A stretch of DNA of 64,000 bases from NCBI GenBank assembly GCA_038496445.1, contig JALMLS010000488.1, positions 62,001 to 126,000 of the forward strand, given 5' to 3'. The notes beneath the pieces are model-generated. The model saw only the letters and a program-made list of their open reading frames with translations, was not told the origin of the DNA and did no database searches. The translations under genes were made by a program, and so were the position numbers. Source of the DNA: Trichosphaerium sp. ATCC 40318 (Eukaryota; Discosea; Flabellinia; Trichosidae). Below, piece by piece: positions 1 through 12,155 of this stretch (positions are counted from its first letter, which is position 1; each line of letters opens with the position of its first letter).

Positions 1-355
1 GAACAAAATATTAACGAATACGGGACACCATTGTATATTGCCTACCGCCTTGGTGGCGTAGGGCCGGTTATCAAACGTATTTCGGTGATAGAATTCGGTC
101 AAGAGTACTTTAGGGACGTATGCAATAAGTTTTCGATAGTGCGTAGCGACACCATGGGTAACGGAAATCTAAATGAGGGGACGAGGTCGTCAAAATTCTT
201 GTACATTGGGTATATACTACAAGCCATTGAGTTTGTAGTGTAAAAAGTAAACGACATTTTACAAAAATGCCAAAATTGGCAGAAAATCGATCATTCGATT
301 GTATAAAATCCTGGCGCGTTGTGGTGACCCGTTTGGGTGTTACCACGTTTATCAA
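1..355. other. left-edge segment, no recognised gene
   Basis: A frame open from base 1 to 243 on the plus strand reads NEYGTPLYIAYRLGGVGPVI and more, but it matches no family I know and has no splice context I can judge. It may be the end of a gene that starts outside the window. The minus-strand frame here looks like a shadow. Confidence 0.25.
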
Positions 356-492
356 GACGTCAAAAGTAGATTTAGGTGTAAACCTCGCTTAAATCGTTAA
401 GATATTGCGTGTCGTCTTGTTGGTTCGTTGTGCAATGTGTGCACTACGGTAATAGTCAAATAAGATACAATATTATCTTCAAACCGTTTATA

Positions 493-1279
493 ATGGACAC
501 ACAACCTTTGCGGTTTGTAGCAGGCAAAGCTGATGCTATTTCTAAGTGGATATTCTCGCTGGTGTCAAGACGGAATAATAGAACGATTTTATTGCTGACT
601 TCGTCTATTCTATGCTTTATACACTCTCTGCCATTGATTTACCCGCGATACTTCGTAAACCTATCAAAAGGTGACATTACGCTTCCAAACCGTATTTCTA
701 ACGTCTGAATAAAGGTAAAACTAAAAAAGGAACCGAAACAGAAGTATGTACCAGCAACATTCCATAAAGTCGCCGAATTGTGTTCATTTGTAACGAATAT
801 AGGTTCACTTGCTTAGATCTCTTGGAATATTTAATTTGGTAGTGGGCACGTTTTTTTCATTTAGTGCTGTTGGCGGCTTGGACATTCAAAAAGTACCTTT
901 ATTTTTGCTTAGCCTTCGCATAGCGTTATTTTTTATTTATTACTAGGTTGGTTTGCTCTGTTTGACGCTATTTCATGGTGGTTTCGCGTCAGTTGAAATG
1001 CGTAACTTGATGGACAAAGAACAAAATCTTCATGGTGAATATTCAAGTTAGTCAACTTGTTTTTATGCAGTGGTTACTCACAACACTTTATAGCGTCTGG
1101 TCTAGGATTTGGCGTACTATTTCACATGGCATTTAGCACTCTAGGACTTGCTCAATACATAAGTAAGTTGACTCCAAATCTTGCTTTTATTTTTTTCTTT
1201 GTGTCGATTAACAAAAACTGAATTGATTGTTGCAGCTTCTCGCAATGTTCCCAACTTTCCTATAACCTATTATGGATGA
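493..1279 (+). CDS. possible multipass membrane protein, fragmentary model
   Basis: I do not recognise this gene. From the ATG at 493 an open frame encodes a hydrophobic peptide (ILLLTSSILCF, LPLIYPRYFV). Further hydrophobic stretches lie at about 830-960 and 1070-1160, the last reading HFIASGLGFGVLFHMAF. A GT-AG intron from about 1163 to 1235 would join that stretch to a short tail ending PITYYG and a TGA at 1279. I could not make all segments join in one frame, so the exons may belong to more than one gene or to a decayed one. The tail is 74 bases from the end of the convergent filamin-repeat gene. Confidence 0.3.
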
Positions 1280-1353
1280 TATAGCCTATAACAACGGTTA
1301 TTTTGTATCAAGAGAAATATAATCTATTAAATACGACGAATACCTCTTTTTTT

Positions 1354-2776
1354 TCAGCACGTGCTGATTTCGTAAGGACTATTTGAAATGTGCTGGCCTT
1401 GAATCTTTACTCCAAAAGAATACTTGGCGCTAGGTATGCTAAGATTGCTTGAAACACTCCATGTGCCATCTCCTTTGTCTTGGAGCGTTGGTTGACTTGC
1501 GCCTCCCTAGCATCACAGTTATTATGTTTATACGCGTGATTACCAGTACGGACCTCTGGTCCAGATAATTCTATGGCCCACGCTTCATTGCCAACAACCA
1601 TTTGCCTGTTTTTTTAGTACAGTTTGGGGAATATCAACTTTTGTGTGACACGTACCTTCCATCACTGTCAATTCCTTGTATAGTGATGTAGCATTGTCCA
1701 GTATTGATGACTTTTGCCCCACTTACAGTACTACGAGTTGAGGCCTCTGTAGTGGTATTAGATGAACATTTACGTCTAGACATAAAGAAAAATTACTCAC
1801 TCCCTGTAACTACAACAGAGCTTGTTGCAACATTAGAATTATTGTGAACCACCCTGATGTTGTATTGTCCAGGCGCTGATACTTTGTACTCGGCTCTGTA
1901 GTTGGCACCACCACCGGACACATTGGCGAGTGTGGTTGTTGGCCCTCTATCCCGTATTAGTACAGTAAGCACTTAGGAATGTGTCACACTCGACGTATAC
2001 AGTTAGGTCGCCAGGGCTAATATTAGCGGGGCGACCTGAGGCATCGGCTGTTGTCATATTGAAAGAGATAGGCACATTTATCTTGCCGCCCACATTAAGC
2101 CCTGGACCAGAGCAAGTGATGCGAATTTGTCCTCCAGCCTTTTCTGTACAAGTTGTAAGTCACTACCAATATTCGTGGTTAGTACCAAGTCCAGCGTGGG
2201 AACCACTGAAGTTTTCAACATTGCTAGCAGAGAATACACTAAAGAAGCTCACTAAGCATTGTAAACTAAAAGATTCGATCTTGTCGTACTCCAAGCCAGT
2301 CTTGAAGAGCTGTCTTCCTTGCCTAGATATTGTAATATCGTGCATGCCAGCCTCATGAGGTTCCAACCTGAAGGCGTATCTACCTAGTTTTGAAGATTAA
2401 AACGCGTTTCTTTTTTATCGGTCACGTGATTTTTATACAAAACCACCAAAGCGGAGCGTACCGGGTCTTTTTTCGTACATGGTGTACGTAGAATTACGTG
2501 ATCTGCTTGATACGTTAACGCTAAAATCAGAAGCCGAAACAGATACTGGAGAGCCTGTGTTCTTATCAGTGACGAGCACGAAGAACTCTCCAGACATATT
2601 AACGCCCATAGATCTAGGTCCTTCAAGATTGAAACGGGCTGCCTTTTTGAAGCTTGTTATTAATAATTTTAATGTCACGGTACCATTTGGTGCTTGTAGT
2701 TCGCCTGTAGTTTTATGTCTAGATTTAACTGACTTATTTACTTCCGGAGATTCACAGGAAACATTTGTATTACCGT
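1354..2776 (-). CDS. filamin-type immunoglobulin-repeat protein
   Basis: This encodes about three tandem filamin/ABP280-type repeats, beta-sandwich modules used in actin crosslinkers and scaffolds. Repeat 1 (about 2660-2300) has FNLEGP near its start and ends EAGMHDITISRQGRQLF. Repeat 2 includes GQIRITCSGPGLNVGGK and YKVSAPGQYNIRVVH. Repeat 3 has QMVVGNEAWAIELSGP, DKGDGTWSVSS and the typical ending GQHISNSPYEI before the TGA at 1354. The repeats are joined across GT-AG introns of about 41-54 nt. No calponin-homology actin-binding domain is present, so it is not a classical filamin. I could not settle the first exon: the frame has no clear ATG before a stop near 2779, and the true start probably lies behind one more intron at 2780-2900. 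The stop of the methyltransferase gene is only about 150 bases upstream. Confidence 0.75.
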
Positions 2777-2923
2777 TCTATAAACTGTAAATAACAACAT
2801 CAGCTATACCTTTCATGTAACCAAATTTGGCTGTTTGAGAAAAACGTATTGTTGCATAACGCCGCAAGAAATCACGTGATACACAAATTGGTTCTAATGA
2901 TATTGAGGAGTCTCGTTGTAAGT

Positions 2924-4488
2924 TTATTTTTTCCTGCACACAAGGCAACGTTCATTACTGTTAGCCAGACACCACAGCTTTCTGATAACTTCAAAATCTG
3001 TAAACCTTTTTACAAAATCCTGGATCAAACTATCCGTTTTAGCTGTAATAATTGTAGGGTGTCGCTTCGGCCATTTAAGCGTCAGAATAACGTAGCCACC
3101 AGAGTTCATAAATGTATGGAGTGTTGAAAACACGTTGTCCAACATCTCTTTTGGGTCATTGTTTATGTCAACAACCTAGTTGCAAAGTGAGCAAAAAACA
3201 AACAAACAAACCAAAAAGAATTTGCAGCAAGCCCATTGGGGTATCAAAACCACTGATGGTACGTACCATTAAGTCGTATTTATATTCTCCTATCTCATCA
3301 AGGGCGAATTGTGCCCTAAATTTGGAATAAAGATTTGTTTTTGTGATAGAATGGTTTGTTTACCTTTTTTGAATATGTCGAATTTTGTCGTTTGGTGCAA
3401 TCTATAAGCATCCAGTTAACGCTAATATGAAGGGATAACTTTGTACCTTTAGTTTTCCTGGATCTACAGCGACAACAAATGATACCTTCCCACTTAGGTA
3501 CTCAGACCATCCTATAAAGTCGTAAGTGATCATCACTAAAGTTCATGAAAAGAAGTATGAAGCATACCTCCTGGTGAAGCACCAACATCGATGGCTACCC
3601 ACTCTGGCTTTAATTCTAAATGAACTACATTGCAAATAAATATTGAATGGAGCCACAAACAAAACACAAAGAAAGTTGAAACGCACCTCGCTCTATTGTT
3701 TCTTTGAGTTTGTAATAAGCACGTGACAGTCTGTGTTTTTTAACAGAGTGTATTGCGTTTTCAACACAAAAGAAGACTTCTTTAGGAGCTAGTCCCATGT
3801 AGTAGCCGTCATCAACGCATATGATACTCAAGTAGTGACTAAATTCCTTTGGATGCAATTTAACGCCATTCTCTTCGAGTGTATCCAGGATTTGGTCGCT
3901 TCTGCCTTTTGGGAATATTTGTACTCGGAGTGTCAAGTCTGCGATGTCAAAGGACGACACGTCGAGTGTAGGCACTTTTTTGGTGATTGTGTAGTATCTT
4001 AGCTGTTTGTTAGTGGTCTTGTAAGATAAAACACCGCCAGAGTAAAATATGGGATAATACCATGATCTATACGCTAGGCGGTGCTATTGTAGTACCTGTG
4101 TACGTAGCGATAGAGCATATCGTGTTTAAATAGTTCCAAGAGGAACTAATGCCATTATGGGTGACTATGGAGTGTGCCAATGCGTACGGAATGAGGATTA
4201 GGGTGTTCCAGCCACACTAGTGATGGGAGTGTAGCAGCTACGCTTGCTTCAGGGTATACCTCAGGAATGTACCTACATTGGTAAGAAGTGCGCTCGTTTT
4301 GTGCGGAAAATGTACTCTGCGATTCTGCTTGTATGCGTATCATCGCACATTACAACGACATAGCCTAATCCAGGCTTGTTGGAATTAAAGAACGTATTTG
4401 AAGGTGTAGACTCCTTTTTGGTACTCTCAGAGGTACTCGACGCAATGGCGTCATCATCTAGCTTGATCCGCTTTGTCTTAGGTTCCAT
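2924..4488 (-). CDS. FtsJ/RrmJ-fold (RlmM-like) methyltransferase
   Basis: A SAM-dependent 2'-O-ribose RNA methyltransferase of the FtsJ fold. The ATG at 4488 opens with MEPKTKRIKL, a lysine-rich, possibly nuclear N-terminus. The next exons carry WLEHPNPHSVRIGTLHS and then a block (3975-3670) with HYLSIICVDDGYYMGLAPKEV and SRAYYKLKETI, resembling the pre-catalytic region of bacterial RlmM. The SAM site follows as EWVAIDVGASPGGWSEYLSG (motif I, DVGASPGG), then VSFVVAVDPGKL. The last exons give DEIGEYKYDLMVVDIN and GGYVILTLKWPKR, the usual catalytic-lysine strand of this fold, ending CRKK at 2924. At least seven introns are inferred, most under 80 nt. The substrate RNA cannot be read from sequence; rRNA or snRNA is an inference from the family. 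Confidence 0.8.
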
Positions 4489-4665
4489 ACGTTATTAATA
4501 CTCTGAAAATACGAAAAAAGTGAAAATTGACACCAACTTAACATTTACCGGACTTAAACAGGGTGGTGTCACGTGTTTTATTTTAAGTATGTTGCAACAC
4601 GTGTTCTTTTATGTACATTTGCTACATACAATGGCTGTCAACTAATGTGGTGTGCAAACAACGTA

Positions 4666-7657
4666 TTATTGGGCGTCAGCTTCTGCCTGTACGAGGTCGC
4701 CTGACGAAAAAATGAGCTTAAAGTGTTCCAAAACACCCTTCTCGTATCCTAGCTCTGCTAGCGCTCGCTTTACTACACCAAGTATTAGTATTCATACGGT
4801 TAAAAGTCGAATACCTGTTGGCCATTCAGGTGCTTCTTTGGCATTCTTTGGGAGCGCGCGGAGGAAAGAAATTAAGGAATTTCTTAGTTCTATGCGTTTG
4901 TGTGTTAGCCACTCACAAAATATGGGTTGAAGATAAGAAACTACCTATTTGAGATTGATTCAGGAGAGCATCATATTGAGGTTTAAGAAGAAATTCTTTT
5001 GTAGTGGTTGCCAAAGAGCAGACATAGTCGAGGAATATTTCCTAGTTTGTCACGTGTTAGTTATTTATAGAGGTACAAGACTGAAGAGACGTACTATTCT
5101 CCTAGCTGCTTCAGGTATTGAAGCTGACTCGTCTGACATTGGTACTACATGTAAGTCATTACCCCATATCAGTTGTGTTTCATGATTGCTCCTAATTAGT
5201 TCATTCAAAGTTAGTAATAATTCTTCTTTTGTTTGTGTAGTACAAGAGCTGTAAGGCAGTGCCGAACTTGGCATCAAGTTGTTGCCGTTTTTGCTGTATT
5301 ACATCGGGGTTTTCCGTCCACTTTGCCCCTTTGCTAAAAGTTTACAATGTGAGTATTTGTTCAATTGTCTTTATATTGTGTCATACCTCGATGATATAGA
5401 TCGTCTTACTTCATCAGCAATGCGATGAAAGTTATCATCCTTTAACGAGAACCCAGCAAAGAGCATATGTTGCGTAATTAACAGTGATTGTACGATACCC
5501 GACAGTGCTGATCTGCGTGTTGCATAGCGCATGTAATGTTCCTAGTATTGTTAATAAAATCTGAAATCCAATCAATTAAAGCTGATGGACTCACCCTTGT
5601 GAGTACAATATCCTCAGGGTGGCTCGCGCAGCCATGAAGTTTGAGTATCCATCTATCACACTTTGAAGCAGGCGCATACGGTAAAATGGCCGTGTCTAGT
5701 ACTAATTTAGATATTACTTTGTCATCGACAACTTTACCGTATCCAGCGCTTCTGGAAGCTAACTCAAACATTTCATTGTAATTTGTCGTGACTATCTAAA
5801 AAAAATGGATAGGTTAACCCTTAATTTAATTAGGTCGCGATAATCTTACTTGATGTACTGGAAGTCCAGCAAGGAGTGTACATGACAAAGAGTATGAATG
5901 CACTTGTACAAGCTCTGCAACTGTTTTATTGAGTTCTGTTTCACCTCCTAGACGGTTCTCAATAACAGAAGCACTGTCCAGGACATTCATCTAACAAAGG
6001 GTCAGTTCAACACTTGTTAACACAACTATCGTTTCGTTATACATACCTTTTTAATGACAGCTTTTTCTTTGGGCGTCATTTGTGCGCGATCTGCCAGTCG
6101 TTCAAGCAACTCTCCCCACGTAGGCATACCTGCCCCTGCACTAGTACATGAGATTAACGAACAATCAAAGCTGTATAAGTTCCTAAAAGGGACTGTTACC
6201 TAACGCCAGATCCCAAGAACAGGACTAACCGCTCATCTCGTAGAAGATTAGCACTAACTTTATTAGGTGTTTGAAATTTATGCCAGTTGAATCACGTGCA
6301 GTCGTTTGCCTTCACTCAAGAGTTTGTCATCATGATTTAGTACTTTTCTCCAGAGGTTGACCTGTTTAGCAAAACGTTCACGTTCTAATTGAATAGCTGT
6401 GATAGCAGCACGTTTCAAGTTGACAAGTGCTATATCAAACTCAAACCTAGACAAGAAGGGTAAAAACCAACAAAAAAAAAACTTGATATTAAGAAAAACG
6501 GAATAGTACTTTTTAGCAGCCTTGAACAATACAGGAAGAAGTGATACTATAATACCTCCTGTTGACCTACACAGTACAATAAATATCAATATCAAATACA
6601 AACAAGCGACTCACGCGCTGGCACCTCCTTGTCCTGTTCCAACAAGTGGTAATGCAACAAGATGTTTCCATCTTCCGTTTCTTGGTTTTTTGTCTTTCAA
6701 GTCGTCATGAACTTGAGAAAAGAATTCACGTGCTCCATCAATGTACCACTAATTTAGAATCATGACTGTGTTTTAACCTTTTTTTAAAATACATACTTGA
6801 ATATCAGCGATTGGTTTCCTTTCATGTTTCTGCGCAATTCGGTTCGAATGTATAAGTTTATCACAGCTAAAAGAGCCATGTTAAATCGTTCATAAACAGT
6901 CATGTATACTCTTACCGAGAACATAATTGTGCCTTATCTGCTTCACAATATATAGTAGCGCTCATTTCGACATTACAATGGTGACAAGCAGGGAGCTACG
7001 CCGAGGAACTGTCAGTACCTATTCAACAAAAAAAAAGAAAAAAGGATGTACTTTTATCCCACCAACATTTACTAGCCATGGCATACCACGTGACTTTCTA
7101 TACTCATAACCGTTACATTTGAATACTCTCATCGCTATATAAATTTATCAGAAAGACAGCTGAGTTTAAAAGACGAATAGGTTATTGCCTTTGTTGGTCC
7201 AATCCTTTGGTCTTTGAGGAAGCCCAAGTTTTTCTTTTGGAACGCCCCACGTTTTTTCAACGGTCCATTTTTCATCCGTTGGAAGCTGAAAAAAGCGATT
7301 ACGTGAGGTTCTTAGTCATAGCAGTAAAAGTCGTACCATCCATGCGTCACAAGTTAATTTGGAAAGATCGCCATGCACTACAAACACATGGCCGCTTTGT
7401 GGAGTGATTTCATACTGATCCAACGTACGATATGCCTGTTTACGTAGGATATCGCGAACTTTGTTATACGGTTTAGATTTCGTTATTTTATATTACGTAC
7501 GTCCTTCTATGTTCGCATCTAAGGCTTTACGACCTCCTTTGGGCGTAATGCAAGCAGAACTATTGAGGTTTTTTGCCATTGCCGGCACAGACGTCCCATT
7601 GGTCGGGGTAACTATATTTGCCGATAACGGCGTGGTTATATTGCTTTCTTCGGCCAT
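4666..7657 (-). CDS. SIR2-like domain protein with N-terminal extension
   Basis: Member of the SIR2_2-type NAD-binding family. The ATG at 7657 begins MAEESNITTPLSAN, a low-complexity leader. After an intron comes a conserved N-terminal module, HVFVVHGDLSKLTCDAW then LPTDEKWTVEKTW, and later KHLVALPLVGTGQGG. The SIR2 core follows: LVLFLGSGVSAGAGMPTWGE (NAD-binding glycine loop), IVTTNYNEMFELASR, and LKLHGCASHPEDIVLTR with the catalytic histidine of the LHG motif. It ends with LFAGFSLKDDNFHRIADEV. A helical C-terminus (RRIEIFLDYV, ELRNSLISFLRALPK) runs to the TAA at 4666. About twelve short introns are inferred. Relatives are NAD-consuming or ADP-ribose-binding proteins, some of them immune effectors. 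Whether this one deacylates, hydrolyses NAD or only binds it is not decidable here. Confidence 0.82.
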
Positions 7658-7818
7658 ATTGATTAATAAGCCGTAGTAGTGCTATTTTGACGTAATTCCG
7701 TAAATTTGACGAGTTCAGAGATCGTTTTACGGTTTTTTCTTAAGGTTTTTGTACAAATGTTAAGCCGACTTAAGATTTTCAGTGAAAAAAAAGTTCAAGT
7801 GGGCCTTCTTACGGAATC

Positions 7819-9395
7819 TCAGTACACTGGAAATTCTGGATCAACCTCTTTGGCCCACGCCTCCAATCCTCCACGCACATTGCGTACAGACTTGAAGCCA
7901 TTGGATAAAAGTATTTGGGTTGCGATTTGAGAGTCAACACCTCGCCTGCAAAGTACAAAGATATCTTTATCTTTCTGAAGCTCATTTGCTCTTTCGTTGA
8001 TTTCTTCTAAAGGTACATCTAGAATATTTGAGTTAGCTATTACTTTGGTGTCCAGGATTTACGTTTAGATCCTTTCAAAGAGCATATCTTAAACTGGGTT
8101 TCGTTCCTGACGTCAAGAAGTACATGAGGTTTTCCTTCTTTTTGTATTTTCTGCAACTCTGTAGCTGTAATAGAAAGGGATTCATGCAGTGTATCGTTCA
8201 AGAGAGGCTATAATATGTCATTAAAGAATACCAGAAATACAGTCTCAAGGTGAGTTTTACCTTATCTGATGAAGGTGCTCCACAAAATTGTTCATAGTCG
8301 ATTAGAGTCGTTATTGTAGGGTTGCTACCTTTCACTAAATTAGCACGAAAATCTCGTCAACACGTCATACCACATACGCAACAATTCTTGTTTGTTGGTA
8401 ACGAAATGCGTGTAAAGCTAGCCGACAGTGCGCTGTACAATAATAATTTTTTTGACAAGGTTTCTGTTTGAAATGTCAATGAGGTAAAATGAAGAGCTAC
8501 AAATGACATACCACCAATATCACATATAATCTTGATAACCTCCATAGCTTGCAGGCATCCAATTGTACCGGGTACTATCCTTGTATTAGAACAATATTTT
8601 TTAGGTGTTCGTACCAACACCAACAACACCATTGTCGTTGCAACTTGATACTGTATCTGGTGAAGGTGGTGTAGGGAAAATACATCGCATGCAGGGTCCA
8701 CCTTTGTGATTGTATACTGTCAACTTTGTTGACGTTAGTAAGTACTTTAATAGCTTAATATAGCAAGTACCTGTCCTTCAAAACCAATTGCACTGCCAGA
8801 CACAAGAGGCTTCTTAGAGAGTACACATGCGTCATTTAATAAGTATCTTGTGGGCACATTATCTGTGCAATCAACAACTACATCATACGGTGCTATTATA
8901 GACATGCAGTTTTTCGATGTAAGAAGTGCTTTATGGGTGACTATTGAGATATCCGAATTCAACCCTTCTAGGCGTTCCTTTGCTGACTGTACTTTGCTCA
9001 CGTTTCTAACTTGATTATCACGTGGAGCCTCAAAAATCGTTTCAGCACGTACACTTTGTTTTCGGAATGTATGATTTGCCTGTGAAGGTTATTGAGGTCC
9101 ACTGTATCAGAATCTACAATACACATCTTTCCTTAAACAATATGAGTGCCATACTACGTATTACGCGTATATACCTATGCCAGCACCCGCTAGATACAGT
9201 GCTGCACTCGCACCAATGCCACCAGCCCCAACAAGTACAATACTCGCTCCACGAAGTTTTAATTGGCCTATATACGCATGTTAGCCACAATTGCGGAAAA
9301 CAGAACTGACCTTCAATTCCAAACTCAGCCAGGATTAGCTGGCGACCGTATCTACCAACCTCGCGGTTTGTTAAAGCGTAGGGGGCGCCTTTCAT
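7819..9395 (-). CDS. UBA4: UBA4/MOCS3-type adenylyltransferase-sulfurtransferase
   Basis: E1-like enzyme that activates the Urm1/MOCS2A ubiquitin-like sulfur carriers for tRNA wobble-uridine thiolation and molybdopterin synthesis. From ATG 9395: [20 protein letters not shown], then the glycine-rich ATP loop [20 protein letters not shown]. The adenylation/catalytic region has [20 protein letters not shown]. One zinc CxxC is at CMRCIF and its partner at CCVCG. The C-terminal rhodanese domain has [15 protein letters not shown], with the active-site cysteine in LCRRG, and ends [20 protein letters not shown]. The order ThiF-rhodanese and the length fit the family. The frame stays open upstream to an ATG near 9536, so a longer N-terminus is possible. 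Confidence 0.9.
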
Positions 9396-9849
9396 TGTGT
9401 TACAGCACTTTTTGCTACAACTTAAGTTAACTGCAGTGTAAACAGTAATTTCATTATCAACGATGCTACGCTTAGCGTGCTCACATCCTATGATGGCTGG
9501 TACGTTATGATAGATTAAATAAGCTTCATTTACCATATTCAAGCGCGGTGTGCGCGACGAGAGCAACAACAAGTGTCAGAACAGATAGAATCCAATTCGC
9601 GCTATCATCACAATTATTCTAATACCCACCACGTGCGTACACTACGCGTAGAGCGGTTATACGTAAATGAGGAAGTGATTACTAACAATTTTATGCTTTA
9701 GACACGAACGCGTCACAACCGCACGCGATTTCAACGCCGTACCATCATAAAACAAGACAGCAACACCAACATTTCGTATGTAAAGTGGTTTGTACGTGTA
9801 AAACCTTTCTTGTATACAAGTAAGTCTCATATACTCTCAACAGGGTCCA

Positions 9850-10832
9850 ACGATAGTAATTGGGGCGGTACTTGGCTTGTATAATATGGGTACGCTTATT
9901 AGATGAGGCTGAAACAGATCTGAAGCTTACATGTTTGCAGTCGCTTCAGACAGTAGTTCGAGAGCGGCAGAATTCCATGCTGCAATATTTGAACGGGCAT
10001 CAACCGACAGAGACAGACAAATACTCACTGAATTGTACGTCATCTCTCCCCTTTTTTAACGTATTTCTAAGTCTTTAAACTAGAGAGGCAGGTGCAATAG
10101 AGCCAAGCTGGACACAGGAGCAACATGACGCCTTGCAACAAGCAGTGCTTGCCAGCCAAAACGCATTTAATGCACGTCAAAAAAAAGCCTTAAATTTTCT
10201 CGTAAAACCAAACGACGTCGTTGCTAAAACCGACTCTAGGATCCAGTGCTAGTCGCGACTGAAAAAAGTGATTTATTGAAGTACTACGCTGCACTTCAGC
10301 CCGTTGCTGTATACATAAGTATGGATCCAAAGAGAGACTTACATGAACAATTAATGGACGCTTTATTGCCGAGGAGTAAAACTGAAATGTCATGGTATCA
10401 TACAGCTACAGGTTTCGGCAATGCAGCTCGCTACGCTTATTCTGGTGACTTGAAGATGGGTACACGTGCTCAACTATTTTTACAGAATGGATACGATGGA
10501 CTGACGCTTGCGAAAAACCGTACGCATTTTTGGGTTTTTTTTGCTGTTATTCATTGTTTGTCTTAGAGCTAGAAGAGAATGTGATAGTTATTCTTGACAA
10601 TGTCGATGCCATTGATAAAAAGGATACTCTAAGAAAGATGCAGGACCTTCATTATATTTTACCAAAGTGCAACGTTACACTAGTAATAGCTGTAAAGGAC
10701 AGGAAGGTGTTGGATATCCCTAAAGTGGCTTTTGGCGATGCTAAGGCTGTTCGAAAACATAAATTTTATAAAGAGATATTAAGGAGCCCCAGCGATGATT
10801 TGAATAGTAACACTCAAATACTTGAGTTGTAA
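9850..10832 (+). CDS. unknown protein with possible N-terminal membrane segment
   Basis: I do not recognise the family. Exons join in one frame across GT-AG introns near 9888-9939, 10036-10086, 10201-10238 and 10517-10566. The first credible segment is hydrophobic (PTIVIGAVLGLYNM), followed by a charged helical region (RAAEFHAAIFERASTDRDRQ, WTQEQHDALQQAVL) and a block with LLKYYAALQPVAVYISMD and TATGFGNAARYAYSGD. The last exon has ENVIVILDNVDAID and NVTLVIAVKDRKVL, which looks like a Walker-B-like strand, but I see no P-loop. It ends QILEL at the TAA at 10832. The true start is unresolved: small upstream exons may lie at 9640-9790. A mitochondrial or membrane location is a guess from the N-terminus. 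Confidence 0.5.
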
Positions 10833-10978
10833 ACAAGTCTAACAATTAAAATAAAAAAATTTGACACATGGCGTGTCAACTTGTTTCAAATATTCTCTGA
10901 AGTCGATCACCCAAAACAAAGGTCACAAAAAGTCACGTAACATCTAATCAAAATATCCGAATTGCCTTGAACTCAACT

Positions 10979-11885
10979 ATGGAGAATACACAAGTGTTTG
11001 ACGCTGACAATTTCGATCCAGAGAAGCTTCTAGAGCTTGAAGGTGTCGAGAGTGTTGTAGATAACACCAAGGACCCACGTAAACACCTTGATTTCGTGCG
11101 TATATGATTATAATCGCTATTGAAGTTAAAATACGCTCAGAGGGAGCATTTTGAAAAGAGAGCAATGACTGAGGCGTATCAGACCGCCTACTTGGCAGAA
11201 AATGAGAGAGAAAAAGCTATTATGGACAGGTGAGCATTTATATTCCATTTTAAAGGATTTATTTCTGCAAAATGCGCCAAAGGCCTTCTAAATCGCTAAC
11301 AACATCGTAGATTGAAGAGTGATGGCATTTTGGGTAGCGCCGCATGGGCTGCTGGTGTTTGGCTGCCACTCCATTTGAGTACGGACAGTGTCACAGTTAA
11401 ATCCCGCTAACAGCGTTGTTAAGTTGCTCAATCATACAGACACATGCCCTTGGGTCCTAGGTGGGGATTTCCTATTGGTACAATTTTCCTAACTGTCATC
11501 TGTCAAAAACAGTGTGTTAACATTCTTCTAGCGACTGGGTTCCTTGCTGGAGGTATAAACTTCTACTTTGTAGCAAATCGTGCATTGCATGAGCTTGTAG
11601 ATCTTGATGGAGAAACACCTCTGGGTAGACAAACGAGACGTGCAATCTATGAAATCAAGAAAGATGTCAAAACAATAAAAGGAGGAAGTGCGTCAAAAAT
11701 TACATGAAGTTTTTTTTTTGGTGCTCACAAAAGACAAATTAGAAAAAGCGGATCTTGAAGAGGAAACAGCAAAAGCACAGCGTAGAATGGATGTTGACAT
11801 GCTTGAACGCAAAATATATCAGATGGAGGATAAAGAAAAGACTGATAATATAGAACCAATCACAGCAATCGATGATGTAGAGTAG
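10979..11885 (+). CDS. unknown two-helix membrane protein with coiled-coil tail
   Basis: Not recognised. The ATG at 10979 opens with an acidic segment (MENTQVFDADNFDPEKLLEL). A 45-nt intron leads to a helical charged stretch (HFEKRAMTEAYQTAYLAENE). Two hydrophobic segments follow, one around SAAWAAGVWLPLHL and one reading ILLATGFLAGGINFYFVANR. The C-terminus is highly charged and probably a coiled coil (KADLEEETAKAQRRMDVDML, ERKIYQMEDKEKTD), ending DDVE at the TAG at 11885. I could not make the junctions at 11390-11515 frame-perfect. The architecture, helical matrix or cytosolic domains around a hairpin membrane anchor, is visible, but no function follows from it. Confidence 0.5.
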
Positions 11886-12155
11886 AAAAGCAAAAAAAAA
11901 AAAGACACATTTTGGAGCAAAATATCACTACGCGTGCTACTTGATAACTACTCGTTAATGTAGTTATAACCCCACTTGTAGAGATATTGTCAATTAGCTA
12001 TAGATCAACGTATGGCTTACACATTGTAATATAAATATCCCAGTTGTAGCACATTGTATGTTTGATTCAGTCACATTCCAACAAAAATTGTGGGGAGTTA
12101 CTTCACTTGGAGCTAGGATTGTCAAGTTTCTGTTAACGGTCAATTTTCATTCAAA

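Noticed and set aside
4652-4930. Plus-strand 92-residue open frame
   Set aside because: The minus strand here encodes the C-terminal exons of the SIR2-like gene with sensible splice sites, so this is a shadow frame.
5065-5277. Ending the SIR2-like gene at the TAA at 5065
   Set aside because: A GTACGT donor before that stop and an acceptor near 5036 continue the frame with a family-typical helical C-terminus to 4666.
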